This document shows positions 40,752-51,077 of a DNA stretch of 64,000 bases, piece by piece; positions within the stretch are counted from its first letter, which is position 1, and each line of letters starts with the position of its first letter. The stretch covers positions 1,922,001-1,986,000 of the forward strand of contig NZ_CP083666.1 in the NCBI RefSeq assembly GCF_020097835.1, given 5' to 3'. The stretch comes from Haloprofundus halobius. GTDB taxonomy: Archaea; Halobacteriota; Halobacteria; Halobacteriales; Haloferacaceae. The notes under the pieces were generated by a model that was not told where the DNA came from, did not search any database, and saw nothing but the letters and a program-made list of their open reading frames with translations. A program made the position numbers and the translations under genes.

Positions 40752-42319
40752 TTCTCACCTCTCGGTACGGCGTCTCCGTCCGCGACGCCGAGCGTCGCGT
40801 CGTCGAGCGCCTCGTCCATCGCCTCGACGAGCGCCTGCCCCTTCGCCAGCGTCTCCTCGTACTCGCGTTCGGGGTCAGAGTCGTGGACGATGCCCGCACC
40901 GACCCGGAGGTGGTACTCGTCGCGGTAGCGGACCAGCGTCCGAATGACGATGTTCAGCGTCGCGCGGTCGTCGAAACCGAAGGCGGCGATGCTGCCGGTG
41001 TACGGCCCGCGCCGGGTCGCCTCCACCTCCTCGATGAGTTCCATCGTCCGCGGCTTCGGCGCGCCGGTGATGGTGCCGCCGGGGAACACCGCGGCGACAG
41101 CGTCGGCGAGCGTCGCGTCCTCGCGCATCCGCCCCTCGACGACCGAGACGAGGTGCATCACCGCGGCGTAGCGGTCGACCCGGCGGTACTCGGTCACGTC
41201 GACGCTGCCGTACTCGCACACCTTCCCGAGATCGTTGCGTTCGAGGTCGACCAGCATCGCGTGTTCGGCGCGCTCCTTCTCGTCGCTTCGGAGGTCGGCC
41301 TCCAGCTCGGCGTCCTCTTCGTCGGTTCCCCCGCGTCGCCGGGTTCCCGCGATGGGTTCGGTGACGAGTCGGTCGCCGACGCGGGAGACGAGCAGTTCGG
41401 GACTCGCGCTCACGAGGTCGACGCCGTTCGGTCCGCGCGCGCCGGAGAACTCCAACAACCCGGAGTACGGCGCGGGGTTCACCCGCCGGAGCGCCGCGTA
41501 GGCCGTCACCGGGTGGACCGCGGCGGGGGCGACGAGGCGTTGGGAGACGTTCGCCTGAAACGTGTCGCCGTCGCGGATGTACCGCTTGATGGTCCGTACG
41601 CGCTCGGCGAACGCTTCGCGCGCGCAGTCGCTCTCGAACTCCCCGCGCTCGACGTCGGCGGCGAGCGGTTCGACGCTCGGGTCACCGGTCGTCGCGCGGT
41701 CGGCTAGTGCTGTCGCTCGCTCGATGGCCGCATCGTACTGCGCGTCGGGGTCGGCCCCGGGGTCGATTCGAGGGCACGCCGTGATTCGGAGCGTCGTTTC
41801 CTCGTCCCGGGGTTCGCGCCACGCGGCTACGCGGTCGTAAACCCCGACCTGAAGGTGGGGAAGGTGTCGGTCGTCGACGGCGGAGTCGGGCAGCGTTTCG
41901 AGTTCGCGCGCGAGGTCGTAGGAGAGCCACCCGAACGCGCCGCAGGGGTACGGAGTCTCGCAGTCGCCGCGGACGAGCGTCTCCGAATCGAGCAGCGCCG
42001 AGAGCGCCGACAGCGACGGCGACCCGGCGGCCGGTCCGGCGTCGTCGTTCACCCCTGTGCGTTCGGGGCCGTCGCGGACGACGGCGTCGGCGCTCACCTG
42101 CAACCGTTCGCCGGGTTCGACGCCGAAGTACCCCCACCCCGACTGGCCACCGGTCGTCTCTAGAAAGAAGCCGCCTGGGCCGTCCCGCGCGCGTCGGTAC
42201 GCCTCGAACGGGTCCGGGACCGAGGCTCGAACTTCGACCGGGACGCGAGCGCCCGGCGGCGCGGCCGCCGCCGTCGCTCGGAAGGCGCGTCGAGACGTCG
42301 TCACAACGGGTTCGGTCAT
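40748..42319 (-). CDS. pabB: Aminodeoxychorismate synthase component I
   Basis: A 523-residue chorismate-binding enzyme from ATG 42319. The N-terminal region is the anthranilate-synthase-I-like domain. The C-terminal catalytic domain (about 245-510) contains [56 protein letters not shown] and [16 protein letters not shown]. It converts chorismate and ammonia to 4-amino-4-deoxychorismate. First gene of the pabBAC operon. TrpE is the alternative, but the class IV lyase nearby argues for PabB. Confidence 0.93.
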   Translation of the reverse strand: MTEPVVTTSRRAFRATAAAAPPGARVPVEVRASVPDPFEAYRRARDGPGGFFLETTGGQSGWGYFGVEPGERLQVSADAVVRDGPERTGVNDDAGPAAGSPSLSALSALLDSETLVRGDCETPYPCGAFGWLSYDLARELETLPDSAVDDRHLPHLQVGVYDRVAAWREPRDEETTLRITACPRIDPGADPDAQYDAAIERATALADRATTGDPSVEPLAADVERGEFESDCAREAFAERVRTIKRYIRDGDTFQANVSQRLVAPAAVHPVTAYAALRRVNPAPYSGLLEFSGARGPNGVDLVSASPELLVSRVGDRLVTEPIAGTRRRGGTDEEDAELEADLRSDEKERAEHAMLVDLERNDLGKVCEYGSVDVTEYRRVDRYAAVMHLVSVVEGRMREDATLADAVAAVFPGGTITGAPKPRTMELIEEVEATRRGPYTGSIAAFGFDDRATLNIVIRTLVRYRDEYHLRVGAGIVHDSDPEREYEETLAKGQALVEAMDEALDDATLGVADGDAVPRGEK

Positions 42320-42380
42320 CGGTGTCGAGGCTGTGTCGGAGCGACTCGGGGGCCGCCTGCGTTCTCGGCGGGTGTCGGCG

Positions 42381-43259
42381 TTACTGCTCCCGAGCGCGCG
42401 CAATCCACGTGTCGACGCGCTTCTCGGAGACGTCTATCTGTTCGCCGAGTTCGGCGGCGTCGGCGTCGGCGAGGTCGGCGACTGTCTCGACGCCGGCGTC
42501 GGCGAGGCGTTGCGCGTAGGCGGGACCGATTCCCTTGATGGTGTCGACGGAGACGGTCGATTCGGCCGATTCGGCGCCGAGTTCGTCTTCGCCGTCGACG
42601 ACCCTCTCGTCGTCGTGGTCCACGTCGAAGTCTTCCTCGTCGTCGGGGCCGACGTCCTCCACGTCGGTGTCCAGTTCGTCGCTCTCGGGGCCTGCGGCCT
42701 CCGCCGGTTCCGCTCCCTCGGCACCGTCGGCGTGCTCGTCGACCATCGACTCCGTCGACGCCGTCGCGTCGGTGTCCTCGGCGAGCGGTTCGTCCTCGGC
42801 CTCGCCCTCCGCCTCCGCGACGGGTTCCTCCTCGGCGAGCGGTTCCGCCTCCTCGACGACCGGTTCGTCGTCGACGGTCTCGCCGGACTCGTCGGAGTCG
42901 TCCGACTCGTCGAGTTCCGTTTCGAGGTCGGTGTCCAGTTCGTCGCTCTCGGGGCCTGCGGCCTCCGCCGGTTCCGCCGCGGCCTCGTCCTCGGCATCTT
43001 CGTCGACCAACGACTCCGTCGACGCCGCGGCGGCACTATCGGCGGCGGGTTCGGCGGATTCGGTGTCTCCGGTAGAGTCGTCGGGGTCGGTGCCTGCGGT
43101 GGGTTCGGCTGCTTCGTCGGTTCCTTTGACGGCGGCTTCCGTCTCCGTACTCGCCTGCGTTCGCGTGTCGCGTTCGACCGTCACGGACGGGTCGCGCTCG
43201 CGCTCGTCGGTCGACCCGTTGAGGCCGAGCAACGACTTGAGCTTGTCCAAGAGTGCCAT
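42381..43259 (-). CDS. Acidic repeat protein with C-terminal helix-hairpin-helix domain
   Basis: 292 residues from ATG 43259 ([16 protein letters not shown]), a short amphipathic N-terminal helix. Residues about 20-225 are an extremely acidic, Ala/Glu/Asp/Ser-rich linker containing two copies of [16 protein letters not shown]. The C-terminal domain (about 232-292) has [36 protein letters not shown], a helix-hairpin-helix like those of DNA-binding and ribosomal proteins. This suggests a DNA- or RNA-associated scaffold. A TATA box (TTTAAATA, 43283-43290) lies 27 bp upstream. Confidence 0.86.
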   Translation of the reverse strand: MALLDKLKSLLGLNGSTDERERDPSVTVERDTRTQASTETEAAVKGTDEAAEPTAGTDPDDSTGDTESAEPAADSAAAASTESLVDEDAEDEAAAEPAEAAGPESDELDTDLETELDESDDSDESGETVDDEPVVEEAEPLAEEEPVAEAEGEAEDEPLAEDTDATASTESMVDEHADGAEGAEPAEAAGPESDELDTDVEDVGPDDEEDFDVDHDDERVVDGEDELGAESAESTVSVDTIKGIGPAYAQRLADAGVETVADLADADAAELGEQIDVSEKRVDTWIARAREQ

Positions 43260-43282
43260 TGGCCGGTAGTATGATGCCTCCG

Positions 43283-43290
43283 TATTTAAA
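43283..43290 (-). promoter_or_regulatory. TATA box of the acidic helix-hairpin-helix gene
   Basis: TTTAAATA on the coding strand lies 27 bp before the ATG at 43259, in the 44-bp gap after aroE. It is the cleanest leaderless promoter in this region. Confidence 0.7.
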
Positions 43291-43303
43291 AGCCCCCGAC
43301 AAG

Positions 43304-44131
43304 TTACAGCCGCGACCGGAGAGCGGCGTCCATCTCGTCGACGGGCGCCTCTCGGCCGGTCCACCGCTCGAAGGCGACGACGCCCTGATACAGCAGCATC
43401 CACGCGCCGTCGATGGTCGTCGCACCCGCCTCGCGGGCCTCACGGAGGAGTCGGGTGTCGGGCGGCGCGTACACCGCGTCGAGCACCGCTAGATTCTCGT
43501 GGAGCAGCGGCGCCGGAACCGGCGTCTCGTCGGACTCCATCCCGACGCTCGTCGCGTTGACGAGCACGTCGGCGTCCGGGACGCTCGTGGCGAGCGAGTC
43601 GAGGTCGCCCGCGGTGGCGGTGTGCTCGCTCTCTCCGTCGTCGTTCAGTTCGGCGGCGAGTTCCGCCGCGCGCGAGGCGGTTCGGTTGGCCACGTGGACC
43701 GCCGCGCCCTCGTCGGCGAGCGCGAACGCCGCCGCGCGACCCGCCCCACCCGCGCCGACGACGACGGCGTCCGCACCGTCCGGCGAGACATCGTGGCGGG
43801 CGAACGACCGACTGACGCCGGCGGCGTCGGTGTTGTACCCGCGCGGTGTGTCGCTGTCGCCGGTGAAGTCGATCGTGTTGACCGCGCCGATTCGCTCGGC
43901 GAAGGGGTCGGCATCGACGAGTTCGAGCGCGTCCTGTTTGAACGGAATCGTGACGTTCAGGCCGGTGATACCCAGCGCGTCCGCCCCGTCGAGGGCGGCC
44001 GCGAACCGTTCGGGGGACGGTTCATAGGTGACGTACCGGGCGTCCATGCCGAGCGAGTCGTACGCCGCCTCGTGCATCGGCGGCGAGAGCGAGTGACCGA
44101 CGGGGTTGCCGACGAGTCCGAACACCTGCAT
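43304..44131 (-). CDS. aroE: Shikimate dehydrogenase
   Basis: A 275-residue enzyme from ATG 44131 ([14 protein letters not shown]). Motifs: [11 protein letters not shown] for shikimate binding, [10 protein letters not shown] with the catalytic lysine, NADPH loop [18 protein letters not shown], and VNATSVGM. It reduces 3-dehydroshikimate to shikimate. Upstream of the helix-hairpin-helix gene and close to pabBAC, all using chorismate-pathway intermediates, though it has no shared operon with them. Confidence 0.95.
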   Translation of the reverse strand: MQVFGLVGNPVGHSLSPPMHEAAYDSLGMDARYVTYEPSPERFAAALDGADALGITGLNVTIPFKQDALELVDADPFAERIGAVNTIDFTGDSDTPRGYNTDAAGVSRSFARHDVSPDGADAVVVGAGGAGRAAAFALADEGAAVHVANRTASRAAELAAELNDDGESEHTATAGDLDSLATSVPDADVLVNATSVGMESDETPVPAPLLHENLAVLDAVYAPPDTRLLREAREAGATTIDGAWMLLYQGVVAFERWTGREAPVDEMDAALRSRL

Positions 44132-44302
44132 GCCTCCCGGTGGCGGCGGAACGGACATAAACGCCGCGACGGCGGCGAATCGGGCCGGACGGGCCGGACG
44201 GGTCGGGGAAAACCGGGCCGTGCGGGTCCGGTGGAACCCGGACCGGGCGCGTTGAGGAGACGAGAGCCTTATTCCGCGCGAGCGCCTCGAAGCAGAAGAA
44301 AT

Positions 44303-44322
44303 AGGTCCCTCACTCGGGACCT
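44303..44322 (+). promoter_or_regulatory. Hairpin immediately upstream of the CaCA antiporter gene
   Basis: Perfect 7-bp arms AGGTCCC and GGGACCT flank TCACTC and end eight bases before the ATG at 44331. It may be a repressor site or a leader hairpin that limits translation initiation. The remaining gap (44132-44302) has CGGGCCGGA tandem repeats and no gene. Confidence 0.45.
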
Positions 44323-44330
44323 TACCGACG

Positions 44331-45674
44331 ATGAGTTCAGTTCTTCGACACCCGCTCGCGGCCGTCGCGGCCACGACAGGGCTCACCCTCCCCTGGATCT
44401 ACCTCTGGGCGACCGGGTCGGCCGAGTCGCTGCCGACGCTCTGGGTCGTCGCGATCAGCGGTATCGCCGTCCTCGGGGCGTCGTTCCTCCTCGCGTGGGG
44501 CGCCGAGACGGCCGAGAAAGACGTGCCGCGGGCGTTCGCCATCGCGGTGCTGGCAGTACTGGCCGTGGCCCCCGAGTACGCCGTCGACGCGCTGTACGCG
44601 TGGACCGCCGGCGCGAACGTCGGCACGCCTCGCGGCGCGGAGGCCGCGAACCTCGCCGTCGCCAACATGACCGGTGCGAACCGCATCCTCATCGGACTCG
44701 GGTGGTCCGGCATCGCGCTGTTCACCATCTACCGCGCACAGAGCGCGTCGGACCCGGCCGTGGAGTCGCGGTCGGGCCTGCTCGCGAACGTGGTCCACCT
44801 CGACCGCGACATCTCGACGGAGATCACGTTTCTGCTCGCGGCGACGGCGTACGCCTTCCTCGTGCCGCTCCGCGACGGCATCGGTATCCTCGACACGGTC
44901 GTGCTCGTCGGTATCTACCTCCTCTACATCGCGGTCATCGTCCGTGGCGACGTCGAGGAACACGAACAGCAGGTCGGCGTCCCGGCGTACTTCCACCGAT
45001 ACCCGAGGGGCGGGCGCGTCGCCGTCGTTCTCACGCTGTTCGTGTACTCCGGTGCGATGATCTACACCGCCGTTCACCCGTTCGCCCACGGTCTCGAACT
45101 GCTCGGCACGGAGTTGGGAATCCCAGCGTTCTTCATGATTCAGTGGATCGCACCGCTGGCCAGCGAGAGCCCCGAACTCATCGTCGTCGCCTACCTCGTC
45201 AACAAGGCGCGGTCGACCGCCGGGTTCAACGCGCTCATCTCCTCGAAGCTCAACCAGTGGACGCTGCTCATCGGGACGCTCGCGGTCGTCTACAGCATCG
45301 CGGCGGGAGAGGTCGGCCACCTCCCGTTCGACTTCAAGCAGTCGGCCGAAATCTGGATCACGGCCGCCCAGAGCTTCTTCGCGCTCGCGGTGCTCGTGAA
45401 CTTCACCATCAGCGCCCGCGAGGCCGTCGCCTTGCTCGTGCTGTTCGTCTCGCAGGTCGCAATCGAGTTCCTCCTCATCCGAGACCTCGTCTCGCTCCCG
45501 TTCGGCATTGGCACTATCGAGGTACTCCTCGGATACACCGTCGTCTACCTCGTGCTCGGGACGGTGTTGTTCGTCGCACGCCGCGACGGGCTTCGAGAAC
45601 TGCTCGACCGGACCGCACACACCGCCCAGGACGCGTTCGGAAGCGGCCAGACGCAGGCCGAACGCGCCGACTGA
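44331..45674 (+). CDS. CaCA-superfamily sodium/calcium antiporter
   Basis: A 447-residue protein with about ten hydrophobic helices arranged as two inverted repeats. The alpha repeats are recognisable: [15 protein letters not shown] followed by [14 protein letters not shown], and [32 protein letters not shown]. The charged residues are the ion-binding acids. It would extrude Ca2+ or another cation using Na+ or H+ gradients in the high-salt cytoplasm. Divergent from aroE. Confidence 0.93.
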   Translation: MSSVLRHPLAAVAATTGLTLPWIYLWATGSAESLPTLWVVAISGIAVLGASFLLAWGAETAEKDVPRAFAIAVLAVLAVAPEYAVDALYAWTAGANVGTPRGAEAANLAVANMTGANRILIGLGWSGIALFTIYRAQSASDPAVESRSGLLANVVHLDRDISTEITFLLAATAYAFLVPLRDGIGILDTVVLVGIYLLYIAVIVRGDVEEHEQQVGVPAYFHRYPRGGRVAVVLTLFVYSGAMIYTAVHPFAHGLELLGTELGIPAFFMIQWIAPLASESPELIVVAYLVNKARSTAGFNALISSKLNQWTLLIGTLAVVYSIAAGEVGHLPFDFKQSAEIWITAAQSFFALAVLVNFTISAREAVALLVLFVSQVAIEFLLIRDLVSLPFGIGTIEVLLGYTVVYLVLGTVLFVARRDGLRELLDRTAHTAQDAFGSGQTQAERAD

Positions 45675-45754
45675 ACACCCCTCGATTCGACGACTCGCCC
45701 GACCGCGAACCGATTTCCGACTCGTTTTACCGCCGCCGCGCCTACGACCGTTCA

Positions 45755-47131
45755 GTGATTGCCATCGTCGTCAGTCGCGCCGACTACACATCGGAACACA
45801 TCGGCGAGCACCTGCTCGAACTCGCCGACTGGGAGGGGTACGAAGACGACAGCCGTTCGGACGCCGACGGCGGCGGCACCGTCTACCGAACCGACGGCTT
45901 CGAGCTCCGGACGTTCGAGGACCTCCACATCTACCTCGACGACCCCGCGGCGGCGTTCGTCGACTCCGGTGCCGACGCCGAATTCCTCGTGTTCGCCTCC
46001 CGGCACTCCGGCGACACCGGGGCGCTTCTCACTGCGCACTTCACCGGGAACTTCGGCCCCGAGAAGTACGGCGGCAACGACCGAGAACTCGCCCGTGCCT
46101 GTCCGGGTGCACAGAAAACGGTCGTGAACGCGCTCGCCGAACACGCGCCGGACGGGTACGAGGTCGGCATCGAGGCGACCCACCACGGGCCCACGGATCT
46201 CTCGCTGCCCTCGATGTTCGTCGAACTCGGCAGCGACGACACTCAGTGGGAAGACACGCCGGCGGCCCGCGCCGTCGCCGCGGCGATTCTCGACCTTCGC
46301 GGCACGTCGGTGAATCTCGACGGAAACGGCGACGACGAACCCAACCGACACGTCGTCGGCTTCGGTGGCGGCCACTACGCGCCGCGGTTCGGCCGCATCG
46401 TCCGCGAGACCGAGTGGGCCGTCGGCCACGTCGGCGCGGACTGGCAACTCGACGCGATGGGCGCGCCCGAGGCGAATCGGGACGTGCTCGAACGAGCGTT
46501 CGAGCGAAGCGCGGCCGACTACGCGCTCGTCGATGGCGAGAACCCCGACCTCGAATCCACCGTCGAGGACGTAGGGTACGAGGTGGTGAGCGAGACGTGG
46601 CTCCGGGAGGTCGGCGACCGACCGCTCTCTGTCGTCTCGGCGCTCGAAGACGAGCTGTCGACCGTCGACGACGGCCTCCGATTCGGCAGTCGACGCGTCG
46701 ACGACCCCGACGGGTTCTCGGTCGTCGAGTTCCCCGCCGAACTGCTGGCGGAGGCGCAGGGCATCGATGCCGACGCGGTGCGTGAGGCGGTACTCGACCA
46801 CAGCGTCGCCTTCGAGACGCGGGAGAGCGGGACGCGGTCGGTTGGCCGAGCGGCGGTCGCGGACGGAGACGACGGAAGCGACTACGACGCGCTCGTCGAC
46901 GCGCTCGTCGACGTTCTCGAAGCGAAGTACGGCGAGGTCGAACGCGACGAGGGCGCGAAAATCGTCCGCGCACATGAGCGCGCGTTCGACCCCGAGCGCG
47001 CGAAGACGCTCGGCATCTCGGAGGGACCGGCGTTCGGCAGACTCGCAGCGGGGCAGGCCGTCGAACACGAGGGCGAGCGAATCGACCCCGACGTGGTACA
47101 CGTCGACCGAACGGTCACGTTCTCGTACTAA
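45755..47131 (+). CDS. dtdA: D-aminoacyl-tRNA deacylase (archaeal DtdA)
   Basis: 458 residues from a GTG at 45755; a TTTTACC box lies about 28 bp upstream. The DtdA domain (about 1-265) shows VVSRADYTSEHIGEHL, FLVFASRHSGDTGALLTAHFTGNFGPEKYGG, EATHHGPTDLSLPSMFVELGS and GFGGGHYAPRF. A C-terminal extension (about 270-458), rich in acidic and helical segments, is typical of haloarchaeal members. It hydrolyses D-amino acids mis-attached to tRNA, a proofreading step. Monocistronic upstream of ftsZ1. Confidence 0.95.
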   Translation: MIAIVVSRADYTSEHIGEHLLELADWEGYEDDSRSDADGGGTVYRTDGFELRTFEDLHIYLDDPAAAFVDSGADAEFLVFASRHSGDTGALLTAHFTGNFGPEKYGGNDRELARACPGAQKTVVNALAEHAPDGYEVGIEATHHGPTDLSLPSMFVELGSDDTQWEDTPAARAVAAAILDLRGTSVNLDGNGDDEPNRHVVGFGGGHYAPRFGRIVRETEWAVGHVGADWQLDAMGAPEANRDVLERAFERSAADYALVDGENPDLESTVEDVGYEVVSETWLREVGDRPLSVVSALEDELSTVDDGLRFGSRRVDDPDGFSVVEFPAELLAEAQGIDADAVREAVLDHSVAFETRESGTRSVGRAAVADGDDGSDYDALVDALVDVLEAKYGEVERDEGAKIVRAHERAFDPERAKTLGISEGPAFGRLAAGQAVEHEGERIDPDVVHVDRTVTFSY

Positions 47132-47242
47132 ACCGCCAGACGGGTTTCCGGCGGGCTAACTGGTCGGCTATCTGTACGGATAAATCGCCGGTTACCCGGT
47201 TGGAAAAATTGTCAGACGACCGTCCGACGCGAGGGGGAAAAG

Positions 47243-47250
47243 ATAATTAA
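47243..47250 (+). promoter_or_regulatory. TATA-like box of ftsZ1
   Basis: ATAATTAA is centred about 32 bp before ATG 47279, suggesting a very short leader. No other element is visible in the 147-bp gap. Confidence 0.5.
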
Positions 47251-47278
47251 GGCCGCTCAGTAAGCTTTGCGCATAAAT

Positions 47279-48424
47279 ATGGACTCGATCGTCGACGAAG
47301 CAATAGACGAGGCCGAACAGTCGGGTGGGGCCGGCGGCGAGGAATTCGACGCCGGCGCGGACGCGCCGCGCTCGGGGACGATGACGGACGACGAATTGCA
47401 GGACATCCTCAAAGACCTCCAGACGAACATCACCGTCGTGGGCTGTGGCGGAGCCGGTGGGAACACGGTCAACCGCATGGCCGAAGAGGGGATTCACGGC
47501 GCGAGTCTCGTCGCCGCCAACACAGACGTTCAACATCTCGTCGACACCTCCGCGGACACGAAGATTCTGATGGGCCAGGAGAAGACCCAGGGCCGCGGGG
47601 CGGGGTCGCTCCCCCAGGTCGGCGAAGAGGCCGCCATCGAGAGCCAACAGGAGATTCACGACGCCATCGACGGTTCCGACATGGTGTTTGTCACCGCCGG
47701 TCTCGGCGGCGGCACCGGTACCGGTTCGGCGCCCGTCGTCGCGAAGGCGGCCCGCGAGTCGGGTGCGCTCACCATCGCCATCGTGACGACGCCGTTCACC
47801 GCGGAGGGCGAGGTCCGACGGACGAACGCCGAAGCGGGTCTCGAACGGCTCCGCGACGTCGCCGACACGGTCATCGTCGTCCCGAACGACCGCCTGCTCG
47901 ACGCCGTCGGCAAACTGCCGGTTCGACAGGCGTTCAAAGTGAGCGACGAGGTCCTGATGCGCTCGGTCAAGGGCATCACGGAACTCATCACGAAGCCCGG
48001 CCTCGTCAATCTCGACTTCGCCGACGTTCGCACCGTCATGGAGAAAGGCGGCGTCGCGATGATCGGTCTCGGCGAGTCCGACTCCGAGCAGAAGGCGCAG
48101 GACTCCGTGAAGTCGGCGCTGCGCTCGCCGCTTCTCGACGTCGACATCTCCGGCGCGAACTCGGCGCTCGTCAACGTCACCGGTGGCTCCGACATGAGCA
48201 TCGAGGAGGCCGAGGGCGTCGTCGAGGAGATCTACGACCGCATCGACCCCGACGCGCGCATCATCTGGGGTACCTCCATCGACGAGGAACTCGAAGGCCA
48301 GATGCGGACGATGATCGTCGTTACGGGCGTCGACTCGCCGCAGATCTACGGCCGCTCGGACGAACCCGGCGCACAACAGAGCCAGCAACCGCAGCAGACC
48401 GAGGATATCGACTTCGTCGAGTAG
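47279..48424 (+). CDS. ftsZ1: Cell-division GTPase FtsZ1
   Basis: A 381-residue tubulin-family protein from ATG 47279 ([12 protein letters not shown]). Nucleotide site: [15 protein letters not shown] and the tubulin signature [17 protein letters not shown] (about 141-158). T7 loop region: [21 protein letters not shown]. An acidic C-terminal tail ends [10 protein letters not shown]. Haloarchaea have FtsZ1 and FtsZ2; the neighbours secE and spt5 identify this as FtsZ1, the paralogue that stabilises the division ring and affects shape. Length is normal. Confidence 0.97.
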   Translation: MDSIVDEAIDEAEQSGGAGGEEFDAGADAPRSGTMTDDELQDILKDLQTNITVVGCGGAGGNTVNRMAEEGIHGASLVAANTDVQHLVDTSADTKILMGQEKTQGRGAGSLPQVGEEAAIESQQEIHDAIDGSDMVFVTAGLGGGTGTGSAPVVAKAARESGALTIAIVTTPFTAEGEVRRTNAEAGLERLRDVADTVIVVPNDRLLDAVGKLPVRQAFKVSDEVLMRSVKGITELITKPGLVNLDFADVRTVMEKGGVAMIGLGESDSEQKAQDSVKSALRSPLLDVDISGANSALVNVTGGSDMSIEEAEGVVEEIYDRIDPDARIIWGTSIDEELEGQMRTMIVVTGVDSPQIYGRSDEPGAQQSQQPQQTEDIDFVE

Positions 48425-48517
48425 TCGGCGGACGGAACCGGCGGCTGGTCTCTCGAACCGACTCGACCGCCGTGTATTCAATAGATAGAAAAGGCATCAC
48501 GCTCTATCGGTGACAAC

Positions 48518-48691
48518 ATGGACGTAAAATACGACCTCACGAGTTACGTACGGGTGCTGAAGATGGCGAGTACCCCCGAGTGGGAGGAGTTCAGCCAGAT
48601 CGCCAAGATCGCCGGCATCGGCATCTTCCTCGTCGGCTTCCTCGGTTTCGTCATCTTCGCGGTGATGAGTTTCCTCCCCGGAGGCATGTGA
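48518..48691 (+). CDS. secE: Protein translocase subunit SecE/Sec61-gamma
   Basis: A 57-residue protein: [28 protein letters not shown] then a single transmembrane helix [21 protein letters not shown] ending PGGM. It matches the archaeal Sec61-gamma length and amphipathic-helix plus membrane-helix layout. It clamps the SecY channel. The stop overlaps the region two bases before spt5, so both are co-transcribed. Confidence 0.95.
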   Translation: MDVKYDLTSYVRVLKMASTPEWEEFSQIAKIAGIGIFLVGFLGFVIFAVMSFLPGGM

Positions 48692-48692
48692 G

Positions 48693-49130
48693 ATGGGTAT
48701 CTTCGCCGTGAAGACGACGGCGAGACAGGAGCGCACCGTCGCCGACATGCTCGCCACGAAGGAAGAACCCGAGATACACGCCGTCATCGCGCCGGACTCG
48801 CTGACGAGTTACGTGATGGTCGAAGCCGACAACACCGCGGTGCTCGAACGCCTCATGGACGAGATTCCGCACGCTCGGAGCATCGTCCCCGGCAACTCCA
48901 GCCTCGCGGAGGTCGAGCACTTCCTCTCGCCGACGCCCGACGTCGAGGGTATCGCCGAGAGCGACATCGTCGAACTCATCGCCGGCCCGTTCAAGGGCGA
49001 GAAAGCGCGCGTCCAGCGCATCGACGAGGCCAAAGACCAGGTGACTGTCGAACTGTACGAGGCGACGGTCCCGATTCCGGTGACGGTCCGCGGCGACCAG
49101 ATTCGCGTGCTCGATTCAGAGGAGCGGTAG
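48693..49130 (+). CDS. spt5: Transcription elongation factor Spt5
   Basis: A 145-residue protein. The NGN domain (about 1-85) has [20 protein letters not shown] and [19 protein letters not shown]. The KOW domain (about 90-145) has [29 protein letters not shown]. It binds the RNA-polymerase clamp to promote processivity. The gene order ftsZ1-secE-spt5 is conserved in haloarchaea. Confidence 0.97.
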   Translation: MGIFAVKTTARQERTVADMLATKEEPEIHAVIAPDSLTSYVMVEADNTAVLERLMDEIPHARSIVPGNSSLAEVEHFLSPTPDVEGIAESDIVELIAGPFKGEKARVQRIDEAKDQVTVELYEATVPIPVTVRGDQIRVLDSEER

Positions 49131-49290
49131 CTCCTCGAACGATGCTCGCGGCTACGCCGCGAAGAGGCAACGAAGAGTGCTGAGACGGGCGGCGGTTCGT
49201 TTACCTCTCTGCTACTCCCGACACACTACGATAGCGGCCGCTCGATGCGTATACGCGACGTAGACGCAGCACCGCCGACCGAGAGCCGAG

Positions 49291-49614
49291 TTACTCGGGC
49301 TCCGTGCGGTCGCTCGCGTCGACTTGTTCGACGATGCGCTGGAGGTCTGCCTCCTCCTCGATGGCCGATTGGATACCCTCGCGCATGCGGACCGCCGCGG
49401 AGTCGGCGTTGTACGCGCGGATGTATTCGGCGCGGGAGTGTTCGTCGAACGCGTGGCGAATCGCGAAGTAGCCTTCCGGGACGATGGCGCCGCAGACTTT
49501 GCACTCGGTGCGTTCGTGTTCGTTGGTCTGGTGGACGACGGCGGCTTCGGCGTCTTCGAACCGTGCGTCACAGCCTGCGACACCACACGTCCAGAGCGAC
49601 ATATCCGCCGACAT
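49291..49614 (-). CDS. C2H2-type zinc-finger protein
   Basis: A 107-residue protein from ATG 49614 (MSADMSLWTCGVAGC). The first finger is CGVAGCDARFEDAEAAVVHQTNEH, with spacing like a C2H2 finger. A second knuckle is CKVCGAIVPEGYFAIRHAFDEH. The C-terminal 40 residues are an acidic helix. Haloarchaeal proteins of this type have no established role; nucleic-acid binding is inferred. The 160-bp gap upstream to spt5 holds no gene. Confidence 0.78.
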   Translation of the reverse strand: MSADMSLWTCGVAGCDARFEDAEAAVVHQTNEHERTECKVCGAIVPEGYFAIRHAFDEHSRAEYIRAYNADSAAVRMREGIQSAIEEEADLQRIVEQVDASDRTEPE

Positions 49615-49696
49615 GTAGGGAACTGATAAAACCGTTTTCCCTCGGGCGGCGACGCAGAATAGCAACCCCTAATTGAGTACTCTCACGACGGAGACT

Positions 49697-50461
49697 GTGA
49701 GTGGAAGCGAACGGACGCGAATCGACATGCACATCAAGTGCTTGGACGAGCGTGTCGTCGCCCGAGCGAAGCGCCGCGGCGTCGACGTGCTCGTCTACGC
49801 GCCGCACTTCACGCGCCTGCCGACGATTCGCGCCCGCGCCGACCGGTTCTCCGACGACGAGTTGCTCGTCGTCCCCGCGCGCGAACTGTTCACCGGCCCG
49901 TGGAACGACCGCAACCACCTCCTCGCCATCGGCCTCTCGGAACCGGTCCCCGACTTCATCACCATCGAGGGTGCGCTCGCCGAGTGCCGACGACAGGAGG
50001 CGGCCGTGCTCGTCCCGCACCCCTCGTTTCTGAACGTGAGTCTCGGCCGCGCGGAGGTAGCGACGTTCCGCGACGAACTGCACGCCGTCGAGACGTACAA
50101 CGGGAAGTGTTTCCCGCACCAGAACCGCCGATCGTCGCGCATCGCCGCCGAGTTCGACAAACCGGGGTTCGGGTCGTCGTACGCCCACCTCCGCGGCAAC
50201 GTCGGCGAGGCATGGACCGAGTTCGACCGGCGTATCGACACCGAGGCGGCCCTCGCGACGGCGCTTCGCGAGGACGTCCCGCGCCGTATCGACCACCGGC
50301 CGGGACTCGGCCACCGAGTCAGAAACCTCGCCGAGTTCGCCCATCTCGGCTACGAGAACACGTGGGGGAAGATAGACCGCCTGCTGCTGTCGGGTACCGA
50401 ACCGACTCACCCGCGACAACTCGTCTACGAGGGTCGATTCGACGACGTGACGGTGTACTGA
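49697..50461 (+). CDS. PHP-like hydrolase with altered metal site
   Basis: About 254 residues from a GTG at 49697 (VSGSERTRIDMHIKC). PHP landmarks: IDMHIKCLDERVV, GVDVLVYAPHFTRLP, LVVPARELFT, VLVPHPSFLN and a final His/Asn region. Normal PHP enzymes begin DxHxH; here the second histidine is lysine (DMHIK), so the trinuclear metal site is incomplete. The family is PHP-associated in haloarchaea with no proven substrate; phosphoesterase or nuclease activity is possible. Divergent from the zinc-finger gene. Confidence 0.82.
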   Translation: MSGSERTRIDMHIKCLDERVVARAKRRGVDVLVYAPHFTRLPTIRARADRFSDDELLVVPARELFTGPWNDRNHLLAIGLSEPVPDFITIEGALAECRRQEAAVLVPHPSFLNVSLGRAEVATFRDELHAVETYNGKCFPHQNRRSSRIAAEFDKPGFGSSYAHLRGNVGEAWTEFDRRIDTEAALATALREDVPRRIDHRPGLGHRVRNLAEFAHLGYENTWGKIDRLLLSGTEPTHPRQLVYEGRFDDVTVY

Positions 50462-50510
50462 ACGTCGACCGCCGTGTTCGGCCGTGTGCGAACTACGCCG
50501 AGTGGGACGC

Positions 50511-51011
50511 TCAGAGCCCGAGCAGCGTCGTGACCGCGTCGAGTCCGCCGTCGAGTCCACCGTCGAGCGGCACCACATAGTAGTGGACCGCCGCGAACAG
50601 CGCGACCTCCGCGAGCGTGATGAGCACCGTCACGAGGTCGGCCCACTTACTCGACGTGGTGACGCCGATGGGGAGGCTGTACTCCTTCTCGTACGGGTAG
50701 AAGAACGCCAACCCCCGTCTGCTGCCGAACAGGTCCAAGATGTAGTGTGTGAGTACACCGATCCAAACGAAGTGGAGGTTGTCGAACAGAATCGGGAACG
50801 CGACGAAGATGCCGAGGACCAGGAAGTTGTGCAGCGTCTTTCGGTGCTTGCCGAACGCCGTGTCGACGTCCGGAAACAGCGCGCCGAGGACGAGCGGGAC
50901 GGTCATCTCGGCGATGGCGACGAACGTCGGCACGTCGCCCGACGGTTCGAGCACGTACCCGAGACCGATGCTGAGGAGGGCGGCGTTCAACACGTGACCT
51001 TTCTTGTTCAT
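50511..51011 (-). CDS. Membrane-bound metal-dependent hydrolase (YdjM/DUF457 family)
   Basis: 166 residues from ATG 51011 (MNKKGHVLNAALLSIGLGYV). Hydrophobic helices lie near 10-30, 35-50, 63-95 and 125-150. The metal-binding histidines and aspartates sit in KKGHVLN, LFPDVDTAFGKHRKTLHN and THYILDLFGSRRG, as in YdjM/DUF457 proteins. The substrate is unknown. Same strand as the CinA-like gene upstream. Confidence 0.88.
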   Translation of the reverse strand: MNKKGHVLNAALLSIGLGYVLEPSGDVPTFVAIAEMTVPLVLGALFPDVDTAFGKHRKTLHNFLVLGIFVAFPILFDNLHFVWIGVLTHYILDLFGSRRGLAFFYPYEKEYSLPIGVTTSSKWADLVTVLITLAEVALFAAVHYYVVPLDGGLDGGLDAVTTLLGL

Positions 51012-51077
51012 CCGACGACGGTCCGTCGAACCGGACGGATACAAACGTTTCCACCTGTCGCCGCGAGCGCCCCGTCT

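Noticed and set aside
43499-47131. A 1210-codon open frame on the plus strand spanning aroE, the antiporter and dtdA.
   Set aside because: Only its end (45755-47131) is real, coding DtdA; the earlier part is an Arg-rich shadow of aroE and of the antiporter and has no plausible protein features.
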